From Rs1 sp038900335 (GTDB taxonomy: Bacteria > Pseudomonadota > Gammaproteobacteria > Pseudomonadales > Balneatricaceae): 64,000 nt of DNA. Position 1 is the first letter of the stretch, and every line of letters starts with the position of its first letter. The notes under the pieces were generated by a model. That model saw only the letters and a program-made list of their open reading frames with translations, searched no databases and was not told the DNA's origin. Below are positions 43,384-51,170 of this stretch, one piece after another. The DNA lies in contig JBBMRB010000019.1 of NCBI GenBank assembly GCA_038900335.1, forward strand, positions 1 through 64,000, given 5' to 3'. A program made the position numbers and the translations under genes.

Positions 43384-43494
43384 AAAATGCACTCGTTAAT
43401 CATCGTAATAAACGCATTCTGTAGTCGACATTTTAAGAGCATTAAGGCGTGATTCAAGATTTCCCACATGCAGTTCCAATTGGTGACCATCAGG
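43183..43494 (+). repeat. Right direct repeat (EAL 3' remnant plus intact fosA 3' end)
   Basis: Second copy of the sequence at 36828-37140, same orientation. Strong match from 43183 to 43433, weaker on to about 43494. Here the EAL part is broken and the fosA part is intact, the mirror image of the left copy. Confidence 0.9.
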
Positions 43495-43797
43495 ATCTAG
43501 AAAGTAAAAAGAATCTCCTTCGCTGCTGTTTTTTTGCCACTCTATGACTTTTTCTTGTTGGAGCTTCAAAACCGTAGAAGAAAAATCTTGTTGTGATAGA
43601 GACAACGCCAAATGGCTGTAATCACCTGCGGGTGCAACTTCGCCAACACTTAAACAAAACCAGTGATCAGCTAGCGTCATATAAGCCCCCGTCTGCCAAC
43701 TAACCTTGCGTTTAAAACCTAAAAGCTGATGATAGAATACAAGCGATTTTTGCAAATTACTCACAGCAATCGTAATATGATTAATAGCTGTCAACAT
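43396..43797 (-). CDS. fosA: Fosfomycin resistance glutathione transferase FosA
   Basis: Mn- and K-dependent enzyme of the VOC superfamily that adds glutathione to fosfomycin. 133 residues. The metal ligands His7 (INHITI), His62 (DYSHLAL) and Glu109 (LELHVG) are in place, as are Thr9, Trp46, Lys89, the SSEGDSFYFLDPDGH loop and Arg117, all known functional positions in FosA of Pseudomonas aeruginosa. FosA is often chromosomal in environmental gammaproteobacteria, so this is likely intrinsic. Its 3' end is duplicated on the far side of the effector module. Confidence 0.92.
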   Translation of the reverse strand: MLTAINHITIAVSNLQKSLVFYHQLLGFKRKVSWQTGAYMTLADHWFCLSVGEVAPAGDYSHLALSLSQQDFSSTVLKLQQEKVIEWQKNSSEGDSFYFLDPDGHQLELHVGNLESRLNALKMSTTECVYYDD

Positions 43798-43836
43798 CTT
43801 CCAACCTTAGCACCTATAATTAATGGACGCCGTTAA

Positions 43837-45195
43837 TTACTCTACAAACAATGGCGTCAGTATTTGAGCCAAATCCCTTACTTCCTTCTGTTTTGTCAAT
43901 CGATCTAACGCCACATATATTTTCTTTTTTTGCTGACTTTTTAATCGATCTAATAACACACTAACCTGCGTATCATCAATGGCTAGATCTTCACGTAATG
44001 CATGGTTTCTGTTTTGTAAATTTTGGTTAATGTACAAGAACCTAGCCAATACTACATAGGCGAAATTACTGTTAGTTATCGGGCCTTGCCTCGCTTCAAA
44101 GCCGCCGAGCTTTAAGCCTTTGATTTTTACATTCTTTAATTTATCGCTTGAGAACCAAGCGGTTGTTGAGCCTAACACTCCCCCCGTAACAGCACCTAGC
44201 ATAAAAGTTTGCCCCGCTACGGCCAAATCAAGCATACTACCCGCAGCAGCACCTGCAATAGCAGCAACCTTGGTTAATTGTGATTTACTTAGGCCCCATG
44301 CTAACCAAGTCGTAGTATCAAACAAGTCGTCCTCAATTTCTAAAACCGAACCCTGTCGTTTTAAATAATGATGACGATACAGAATTTGTAATTGGTTGTG
44401 TGCTTGTTTTTCACATTCACGCATCCATTGCATGTACTGACTTTCAAGCATTGGCTGAATAGATTCTGCTTGCGCTTTACTCAATGTTTTTTGGTTAATT
44501 TGATAATGACATAAGTCTTCAAGTAATTTAGCCGCTATAGCGCAGCTTTTATACTGTTGGCTGATAGCCACATCGTGTAATGATTGAATAATATGATTAA
44601 GAACAGGCGCCCAAGGTGGATGTAGTTGCGTAAAGGCCGTTAATAACTGTATATGCTGATCTAATGTTGCTTTAACCGCATCGAACACTCGCACTAAACC
44701 AAAAAACTGCTGTAAAGCTTGCTGCCAGTTAAGGATATGTTGATCACTATAAATGGGATTAATCAGCGCCATACTTGGTTGTCCCGTCCAGCGTAGTATT
44801 TCCATTTCAGCTTCATACTCAGCACTATAAGGGCGAGAGCCATCAACCACATATAAAATTGCAGCACCTTGCATAATAGGAGTTAGCAGTTCAATTTCAT
44901 CAATGAATAGTTTTTGACACTGCTCATCTTGCAAAAACTCATGTACTCTATTAATACGCTGATCAGCCCTGACTTTTTTACTTTGTAACCAAGCTAATAC
45001 TTTTCTAGGTCTTTGAAAACCCGGCGTATCAATTAATAAATAGCTATACTGCTCGACATTAACTGTATATTCATGAGCTTGTACAGTCGTGCCACTTTTC
45101 ATAGAAACAGCGATACTGTCATCTCTCGCTAAAGTAGAGACTACTGACGATTTTCCTTTATTTGGATGCCCTACCACGGCAAATTTAGGGATCAT
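43837..45195 (-). CDS. GTPase with DUF3482 domain
   Basis: 452 residues. N-terminal Era/HSR1-type GTPase: P-loop GHPNKGKSSV (8-17), SGTTVQAHEYT switch region, DTPG (G3) near 56-59. An NKxD motif is not obvious. The C-terminal half is the DUF3482 region with a Gly/Ala-rich hydrophobic stretch (AAIAGAAAGSMLDLAVAGQT) that may touch membrane. It overlaps the DUF2868 gene by 4 bases; this pair recurs together in gammaproteobacteria but its role is unknown. Confidence 0.88.
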   Translation of the reverse strand: MIPKFAVVGHPNKGKSSVVSTLARDDSIAVSMKSGTTVQAHEYTVNVEQYSYLLIDTPGFQRPRKVLAWLQSKKVRADQRINRVHEFLQDEQCQKLFIDEIELLTPIMQGAAILYVVDGSRPYSAEYEAEMEILRWTGQPSMALINPIYSDQHILNWQQALQQFFGLVRVFDAVKATLDQHIQLLTAFTQLHPPWAPVLNHIIQSLHDVAISQQYKSCAIAAKLLEDLCHYQINQKTLSKAQAESIQPMLESQYMQWMRECEKQAHNQLQILYRHHYLKRQGSVLEIEDDLFDTTTWLAWGLSKSQLTKVAAIAGAAAGSMLDLAVAGQTFMLGAVTGGVLGSTTAWFSSDKLKNVKIKGLKLGGFEARQGPITNSNFAYVVLARFLYINQNLQNRNHALREDLAIDDTQVSVLLDRLKSQQKKKIYVALDRLTKQKEVRDLAQILTPLFVE

Positions 45196-46313
45196 AACAA
45201 CTCCTTACTAGAGACTAGCTGCCAATTCGGTAACTCATAGCAAAAACGACGCCACTCATCTAAATGTAAGCTTGTTAGGTCGACGAAACTGTCATCCTGC
45301 CAATCCACAGCAATAATCACGCCGTTTGAGCTTTTCATAAAATCAGCCAACTCTCCTAGCGGCGGCTCCCAAGCGGGTACGATTAATACTTTATCACGGC
45401 CATCATTCAACAATTTTTCTTCATCACTTGTTACCTCAAGCGCCGTTAGTAAATACTCTTGATCAGGCATCCCAATAACTCGTTTCAATTTAAGCTGTAG
45501 CGCCTCTGGTAATGCTATCCAGTAAAGCAGAATGAAATGTTCATGAGAAGAGATGCTATCAACCATCTCCCTTAAAGGCGCTTTCAATTCACTGTGTTGT
45601 TGAGCCACATTAAATTCCGCCAATTGTTGCTGCTGTGTTATTACTTGTTGCTGCAACTGTCGTACTGTTTTTTTAAACTGTACTTTTGCCCATATATACA
45701 AAGCCAATCTTGGCACTATGGCGTACGTCAATTGACTCATCAACACATACAACCACCAGTTTTTCACCACCTCATTATCATTATTCACTGTGATTCTAAC
45801 GTCCTGTGAAGATTGCAACATAGCCAGTGCAGGCTGGGCACCATCAAAAAAAGACCAGGGTAAAGCAAACCATTTAAGGACAGGAAACAACTGCTCAGCA
45901 TTTAACAAAGTACTGCGCCAAACAAAGGTAATATCGTTGAACAGCAACATAATGATAAAACCTAATAAACAGCTACAACTAAAAACTAATGCCATTTTCT
46001 GACTTTGTAAAAATAGCCACTGAGCTGAACCTGACATACTTCTAACTGATTTTAACTTATCTCTGTAAGAAGCTGAAATAAAAGGAAAAGAAATAAAATA
46101 TCTAATGATATTTATATCTTTATTGGTTATTTTAAACACTATCATAAAACAGAGTGAAAGCACTGGAAAAATAACGAAAAGCAATACTAAGTAAAGCAAA
46201 TTAACTCGACCCAGGCTATCCCCAGTCATGACTGTCGCAGCAGACACTAAACCTAAAACCATCACTAATAAAGCAAGAGCAAAACTAAACTCTCTATATA
46301 TTTTTTCTGTCAT
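45192..46313 (-). CDS. DUF2868 membrane protein
   Basis: 373 residues with about four membrane segments in the first 210 residues (FALALLVMVLGLVSAATVM, YLVLLFVIFPVLSLCFMIVF, LVFSCSCLLGFIIMLLF and a later one near 190-205), a Gln-rich linker (VRQLQQQVITQQQQLAE) and a cytoplasmic C-terminal domain (about 255-373). It is the usual upstream partner of the DUF3482 GTPase, with ATGA overlap. The pair probably works together at the inner membrane; function is unknown. Confidence 0.85.
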   Translation of the reverse strand: MTEKIYREFSFALALLVMVLGLVSAATVMTGDSLGRVNLLYLVLLFVIFPVLSLCFMIVFKITNKDINIIRYFISFPFISASYRDKLKSVRSMSGSAQWLFLQSQKMALVFSCSCLLGFIIMLLFNDITFVWRSTLLNAEQLFPVLKWFALPWSFFDGAQPALAMLQSSQDVRITVNNDNEVVKNWWLYVLMSQLTYAIVPRLALYIWAKVQFKKTVRQLQQQVITQQQQLAEFNVAQQHSELKAPLREMVDSISSHEHFILLYWIALPEALQLKLKRVIGMPDQEYLLTALEVTSDEEKLLNDGRDKVLIVPAWEPPLGELADFMKSSNGVIIAVDWQDDSFVDLTSLHLDEWRRFCYELPNWQLVSSKELL

Positions 46314-46695
46314 TTATCATCCTTAAATGAGAGCGTCATCACTGTTGCGCAATAGCTTGTCTTAGTTATTAATACGGTGGCGACTATCATTGCAAACCCA
46401 CATTATCATCGTGTTATCACTTTTAAAGCGTCATCTAATTATGACCGTAATTTTATGATTTTAGTAATAAAAACCGCATTAATCTAAACTCTGTTCTACG
46501 CTAGTTAATGAATCGGTAGAGCTCTTTGCGCAAGCTAGTAACACTTATTAAGGCTCACAGCATACAGTATCAATATATTTACCACCATTAGCTAACTTGC
46601 TAGCGGCAATAATTACAAAATTCGCGGCCCTATTAAAGTCTAAACTATTGTTGTATAAATACATTGTATTTAAATAATAATTTGAGGCCATATAG
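46314..46695. other. 382-base divergent gap between DUF2868 and the dehydrogenase pseudogene
   Basis: No gene seen. A perfect palindrome AAATAC-ATT-GTATTT at 46657-46671 lies 24 bases before the dehydrogenase ATG, in AT-rich promoter-like sequence. Confidence 0.35.
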
Positions 46696-47699
46696 ATGAC
46701 ACCTGATAACAACAAAGAAAATAATAACAAGCACGTTGTCGCAGTACTCGGCGCCGGCACTATAGGCGCAAGTTGGGCCGCACTTTTTTTAGCATCAGGC
46801 TACGATGTTGATCTTTATGACCCCTCTATCGACAGTAGAGCATTTGTAAATGACTATATCGATAATGCATGGCCTGATTTACAAAGTTTATCGATTGCCA
46901 AATCAGAGCAACGGCCAGAAATTAAATTTTATGACACACCTGAAGAATGTGTAAAAAGAGCGATTTTTATTCAAGAAAGCGTTCCAGAGCAGCTAGCAAT
47001 AAAACATGAGTTATTTCAACGCATAGAGCCTTATATACGCAGTGACGCCATCATCGCCTCTAGCGCTTCGGGCTTATTAGTTAAAGACATGCAAGCGGGC
47101 TGGAAAAAGCCAGGTCGCTTCATTTTAGGCCACCCTTTTAATCCGCCTCATTTAATTCCATTAGTGGAACTACTCGGTAATGAAGATACCGATTCAAATG
47201 TTTTAGAGCAAGCTGAAGCTTTTTATAATAGCTGCTCAAAAACCACCATTAGAATTAATAAAGAGGTCCCGGGGCACGTTGCTAATAGACTGCAAGCTGC
47301 ACTATGGAAAGAGGCAGTTCACTTAGTTAACGAAGGTGTAGCCAGCCTTGCAGATGTGATACTGCAATATCAGCGGGGCCCGGCCTAAGATGGGCCGTCA
47401 TGGGTCCAAATATGTTATTTGACTTAGGTAGTGGAGGCCACGGTATTGATGTTTTTTGTGAACGCCTAGGTCCTTCTTTTCAGCAGTGGTGGGATGATTT
47501 AGGCAACCCAAAGCTGACACCGCAAGTGATAGAAAAACTCGTATCAGGCCTTAAAGAGGCACAAAATGGCAAAGACTTTAATACTCTATCATTTGAGCGG
47601 GACCAAAAAATCATTGCTATTAGCAATGCAATAAACGACATAGATAAACAAGAGCGCTGTGCTAGCACTAGTCAACAACGCCTAAAAACAGCACGATAA
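46696..47699 (+). pseudogene. L-carnitine/3-hydroxyacyl-CoA dehydrogenase-like gene broken by one frameshift
   Basis: Two adjoining frames, 46696-47388 and the frame entered from 47358 to 47699, together give one about 334-residue protein of the carnitine 3-dehydrogenase/lambda-crystallin group. Frame 1 has the NAD motif VLGAGTIGASWAALFLASGY (17-36), SSASGLL, GHPFNPPHLIPLVELLG and EVPGHVANRLQAALWKEAVH. Frame 2 reads AISAGPGLRWAVMGPNMLFD, the expected continuation. Restoring one base between 47357 and 47358 (GT-GAT to GTNGAT) gives SLADVDTAISAGPGLRW, so a one-base deletion is the likely cause. The sequence is otherwise well kept, so either the mutation is recent or it is a sequencing error. 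Confidence 0.85.
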
Positions 47700-47836
47700 A
47701 AAACAGGCATTAGCAAGATAAGAGTGAGTGCTTGAAATATAAAAGCGAAGTTGCTATCACTAGATAGCGACTAACTAGCAGGAGCTTTATTAACAGAAAA
47801 AGAGGGGAAACTCAGAAAAATCCAAATTTTAGACAC

Positions 47837-47864
47837 AAAAAAAGACGATAAATCGTCTTTTTTT
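47837..47864. terminator. Bidirectional terminator before the cold-shock gene
   Basis: AAAAAAAGACGAT (47837-47849) is mirrored by ATCGTCTTTTTTT (47852-47864), giving a GACGA stem with A and T tracts on both sides. It serves the cold-shock gene (minus) and can stop transcription from the dehydrogenase side (plus). Confidence 0.85.
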
Positions 47865-47907
47865 AAGTTTTAGCTTAACGCTAAAAGCTGTTATTACACT
47901 TTAAAAA

Positions 47908-48114
47908 TTAAAGAGCAACGATGTTCTCAGCTTGTGGGCCTTTTTGGCCTTGTGTAACAGTAAACTCAACGCGCTGACCTTCAGCAAGAGTTTTGAATCC
48001 GTCACCTGAAATTGCAGAGAAATGTGCAAAAACGTCTGGACCTGATTCTTGCTCAATAAAACCAAAACCTTTAGTTTCGTTGAACCATTTTACTGTACCT
48101 GTAACTGTAGACAT
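47908..48114 (-). CDS. Cold-shock protein (CspA family)
   Basis: Single cold-shock domain RNA/DNA-binding protein of 68 residues. RNP1-type KGFGFIEQ and RNP2-type VFAHFSAI motifs are present (MSTVTGTVKWFNETKGFGFI at the start). Which CspA paralogue it is cannot be said. AGGT lies 6 bases before the ATG. It has a long predicted leader (see 48268-48294). Confidence 0.95.
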   Translation of the reverse strand: MSTVTGTVKWFNETKGFGFIEQESGPDVFAHFSAISGDGFKTLAEGQRVEFTVTQGQKGPQAENIVAL

Positions 48115-48491
48115 ATTAATACCTGTAAATTATAAATTTAAATTGCCAAAAAATGGCGTTATAGCATAAAATCAGACTCAAACTTATAAACAACAAGGAC
48201 AAGTATTACGAATAAAACTGTAAGTTGAAGCATGTAAATAAATAGACTTTCTTCTAGCTGCGGATAATTTATACCAGAGTGATTTTAAAGTCAAACACTT
48301 ATTCATAAATAATCAAAGTAACGTAAAACAAACGCTACATTCAATTGTTAAATTGCTGCTTAATTCTTATAAAACACTGTTAATTAAAGATTTCTGATAT
48401 TGCTAAATTGTGTATTTTAAATACCGAGCTCTTGCTAAACTCTAACGAGAGTCATCCTAATTACCGTACTCAATAAAACAGGAGCTAGATA
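48115..48491. other. 377-base divergent gap csp / LysE exporter: promoter regions and long csp leader
   Basis: On the minus strand TTGACT (48289-48294) and an extended TGGTATAAA -10 (core 48268-48273) make a plausible csp promoter, which would give a leader of about 145 bases, like the long thermosensing leader of E. coli cspA. On the plus side a palindrome GTATTT-T-AAATAC (48412-48424) lies about 68 bases before the LysE-family ATG and may be part of its control. Confidence 0.5.
48268..48294 (-). promoter_or_regulatory. Predicted csp promoter with extended -10
   Basis: Minus strand: TTGACT at 48294-48289, 15-base spacer, then TATAAA at 48273-48268 preceded by TG at the extended -10 position. 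The short spacer is offset by the TGn element. It sits about 155 bases upstream of the csp ATG. Confidence 0.45.
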
Positions 48492-49121
48492 ATGCCCTTA
48501 GAAACAATTATATTATTTTTCACCGCTAGCATCGCCCTCGCTTTTGTCCCAGGTCCCGATAACATATTTGTACTTACGCAATCAGCCCTACACGGGCGTA
48601 AAGCGGGTTTACTAGTGACTTTAGGCCTGTGCACTGGATTGCTGTTTCATACGGCAGCAGTATCATTTGGCGTTGCTGTGATCTTTCAAACATCAGCCTT
48701 AGCTTTTAATATTTTAAAGTTTATTGGTGCTGCTTATCTCGTGTATTTAGCTTACCAAGCCTTCAACTCAAGTAGCCAAACTACTGATAACAAAAAGAAA
48801 CCAGAGGCCAGTGCTAAAAATTTATATTTTCGCGGTATCATCATGAACATCACCAACCCTAAAGTCGCTATTTTCTTCATTGCTTTTTTACCACAATTTG
48901 CCGATGCATCACTTGGAGCTATTACCTACCAAATGATTACTTTTGGTTTTTTCTTTATCATCGCAACATTTATAGTGTTTGCCAGCATTGCTTGGTTTGC
49001 AGGCTTTATAGGAGACTGGCTAAAAAACTCTGAAAAAGTACAAGCCGTTATGAACAAAATAGCTGGAGTTGTTTTCATTGGTCTCGCTGCAAGATTAGCC
49101 ATTACAGAGCAAGCTAGCTAA
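48492..49121 (+). CDS. LysE/RhtB-family amino-acid exporter
   Basis: 209-residue inner-membrane protein, about six hydrophobic segments. The family signature is at the N-terminus: FTASIALAFVPGPDNIFVLT, then GRKAGLLVTLGLCTG, and NITNPKVAIFFIAFLPQF in the middle. It exports neutral or basic amino acids or their analogues; the substrate cannot be predicted. AGGAG precedes the ATG. Confidence 0.92.
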   Translation: MPLETIILFFTASIALAFVPGPDNIFVLTQSALHGRKAGLLVTLGLCTGLLFHTAAVSFGVAVIFQTSALAFNILKFIGAAYLVYLAYQAFNSSSQTTDNKKKPEASAKNLYFRGIIMNITNPKVAIFFIAFLPQFADASLGAITYQMITFGFFFIIATFIVFASIAWFAGFIGDWLKNSEKVQAVMNKIAGVVFIGLAARLAITEQAS

Positions 49122-49133
49122 CCTAAAAAAGCA

Positions 49134-49154
49134 GTACTGTTATTAGTACTTTTG
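49134..49154. terminator. Hairpin between the LysE exporter and GST genes
   Basis: AGTACT (49134-49139) and AGTACT (49146-49151) pair across a 6-base loop and are followed by TTT, with AAAAAA on the other side; a short terminator between convergent genes. Confidence 0.5.
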
Positions 49155-49219
49155 TGACGAAGTTAATAATAGAGAGTCAACTTCATAACATGTTTAATGA
49201 CAGTACTCACTACATAACT

Positions 49220-49909
49220 TTATATTAAATAGCGAGTCAACTCCCTTCCCTCTTTAGCAAAGACAGCTTGTACTTCTATTCGCTGTGCCATTTTTTGCAT
49301 ATAAACAGACAAATGAGGGAAACTTAACGGTGGCTGTTTAAAATTTGCCGCCCAATTTGCCACCATAAATAGAAAATAATCGGCAATACTGATGTCCCCT
49401 GCGATGTAATCGTATTGAGCTAACTGCTGATCTAATAACTTTAACATTGCAGTGACTCGAACTTGTGCCATGTCTTCGATGCCTTGAGCACCGTTAACAC
49501 TTGTCGTATATTTTTGTGGATAGAAATACAACATAAGCTCAGATTGCACCGTATTGGTTATATACATAAACCATTGGTAAAATCGACTTCTAGCAGATGT
49601 ATCTGCCATACTAGGCATCAATGTAGATGATGGATGCTGCTCTAATAAGTAGAGACAAATAGCCGCACTTTCAAAGATCACTAACGGCTTGGATCCTGCC
49701 TTATTACCACACTGGGTCTCTTTACTTTTTTTACCATCAACCACCAGCGTAGGAATTCGACCAGCAGGATTAAGCTTTAGATACTGCGATGATTTTTGAG
49801 CTTGATTATCACGATCAACCAACACTAATTCGTATTCAACCTCTAGTGCTTGTAATAACATATGTGGTGCTAAGCTTGCATTGCCTGGGTAATAATATAA
49901 ATAGTACAT
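49220..49909 (-). CDS. Glutathione S-transferase family protein
   Basis: 229 residues from ATG 49909 (AAGG 7 bases upstream); an in-frame TTG at 49939 would add ten residues. The N-terminal thioredoxin-fold (YYLYYYPGNASLAPHMLLQA, LNPAGRIPTLVVDG, then FESAAICLYLLEQHP with the glutathione-binding E-S pair) and an all-helical C-terminal domain (YDYIAGDISIADYFLFM) are clear. A 14-residue stretch KSKETQCGNKAGSK interrupts the usual beta3-beta4 region. Substrate unknown. Confidence 0.88.
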   Translation of the reverse strand: MYYLYYYPGNASLAPHMLLQALEVEYELVLVDRDNQAQKSSQYLKLNPAGRIPTLVVDGKKSKETQCGNKAGSKPLVIFESAAICLYLLEQHPSSTLMPSMADTSARSRFYQWFMYITNTVQSELMLYFYPQKYTTSVNGAQGIEDMAQVRVTAMLKLLDQQLAQYDYIAGDISIADYFLFMVANWAANFKQPPLSFPHLSVYMQKMAQRIEVQAVFAKEGRELTRYLI

Positions 49910-49985
49910 AAAAAGACCTTGCCCTAATGAGGGTATCAATTTGCGTGATTAGACTTATATTGTTTTCAGTATTTATGGATAAAAG

Positions 49986-50297
49986 CTAAATACTTCCCTC
50001 TTTTTCCACGACAAACACCCTGGCCTCCCCTATCGGCACAGCTAGATGCTCACAGCCAATATTGGCATAAAAAACATCACCACTATTTAATGTTTGAGAA
50101 AACTCTTCATTATTCTCTCTATAATGCATCATGACTTGCCCATCCAACACAACAAACACTTCTTCGCCATCATTAACATGCCAGCGATAAGGCTGATCAG
50201 TCCAGTGCAAGCGACAGGTTACACCTTGCATATTGGCAATTAGCATTGCATCCCAAGCATTAGCGGGACTAAACTCACTTGATTTGGTTATTTTCAT
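49986..50297 (-). CDS. Cupin-domain protein
   Basis: 103-residue single-cupin protein. The first cupin motif appears as WHVNDGEEVFVVLDGQVMMH with His, Glu residues, and the second as SGDVFYANIGCEHLAVP with His. Such small cupins are mostly of unknown activity. It lies between the Lrp-type regulator and GST on the same strand; the 97-base gap to the regulator allows but does not prove co-transcription. Confidence 0.8.
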   Translation of the reverse strand: MKITKSSEFSPANAWDAMLIANMQGVTCRLHWTDQPYRWHVNDGEEVFVVLDGQVMMHYRENNEEFSQTLNSGDVFYANIGCEHLAVPIGEARVFVVEKEGSI

Positions 50298-50393
50298 TAC
50301 CTACCCCGCTGATTATTTGAATGATAAATATTAATATTGGAAAAGCCTGACAATATTATATAAAAACAGCCAGAGCTAGGGCTTAAACTGCCA

Positions 50394-50867
50394 TTAAACC
50401 AAATTAACAGGCAAACTAGTGGTTCTTTTTACTGCCGTCATAGCGACGTTGGTATTAAATGCCTGTACTCCGGGTATTTTTGATAGCTGGTCGCGATATA
50501 AGCGCTCATACCCTGCGATATCGGTGGTGTCTATTCTCAGTAAAAAATCGACATCACCTAGCATAATATAGCACTCGGTAATCTCATCAATTTTTTTTAC
50601 TTCCCTCTCAAACGCCTCTAACTCACTGTTTGCTATCAAGCTAACTTGCGCATAAACCACTAAATTGAGACCTAACTTTTTGGCATCTAAAATAGCAATC
50701 CTCTTAACGATAAAACCCTCTTCCTCTAGTCTTTTAATGCGCCGCCAGCAAGGTGGCTGTGATAAGTTCACCTGCTCAGCTATATCAGATGCTGAGATAC
50801 CTGCATCTTGCTGTAGTAGCTCTAATATTTTCTGATCTATTTTGTCTAGTTTCACTGTAACCCCCAT
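50394..50867 (-). CDS. bkdR: Lrp/AsnC-family regulator, probable BkdR
   Basis: 157 residues from ATG 50867; a GTG four codons later is also possible. The N-terminal HTH (LDKIDQKILELLQQDAGISA, then VNLSQPPCWRRIKRLEEEGF) and the C-terminal RAM domain (EITECYIMLGDVDFLLRIDT, KIPGVQAFNTNVAM) are classic Lrp. It is divergent from the branched-chain keto-acid dehydrogenase operon, as bkdR is in Pseudomonas putida, where it activates the operon. The symbol rests on this context. Confidence 0.8.
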   Translation of the reverse strand: MGVTVKLDKIDQKILELLQQDAGISASDIAEQVNLSQPPCWRRIKRLEEEGFIVKRIAILDAKKLGLNLVVYAQVSLIANSELEAFEREVKKIDEITECYIMLGDVDFLLRIDTTDIAGYERLYRDQLSKIPGVQAFNTNVAMTAVKRTTSLPVNLV

Positions 50868-51170
50868 ATTGATATTATTTAGATTGGCTAATATAGCCCT
50901 TGATAGCAACAACCTTATTATCGTTTCAAACCTTAGCTTATTACCAACATTCTATCGACCAAGAATTATTATTACACTATTTACATAGATATCGTTATAT
51001 TTATGCTTTTAAAATTAAAAATCAAACAATAATTAAATAATTTTTACCCAGTAAAAAGAGTATATTTTAAATATCAATGACAATAAGCAGCCCATAGGCT
51101 CACTAACTTCATAGCGTTAGCGTTCCAGTTAATCTGTTTATAAAAATCAATAACAATAAATGAGGTTGGT
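50868..51170. other. 303-base divergent regulatory region bkdR / bkdA1
   Basis: Very AT-rich sequence without a gene. It must hold the promoters of the Lrp-type regulator and the bkd operon and, by analogy, Lrp-family binding sites. I could not define a convincing single promoter. TGAGGTTGGT just before 51171 serves as ribosome site. Confidence 0.4.

Noticed and set aside
36828..43494. The repeat-flanked segment as an insertion sequence or integron-like element
   Set aside because: There is no transposase, integrase, terminal inverted repeat or attC-like site. The repeats are coding-gene ends, so I list them as direct repeats with pseudogene remnants.
34123..43800. A type VI secretion gene cluster
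   Set aside because: Only effector, adaptor and immunity candidates are present; no tss, hcp, vgrG or PAAR gene was found in the window.
47340..47400. Programmed ribosomal frameshift in the carnitine-dehydrogenase-like gene
   Set aside because: No slippery heptamer or downstream pseudoknot typical of programmed shifts is evident at 47356-47360; related dehydrogenases are in one frame. A simple deletion or sequencing error is more likely.
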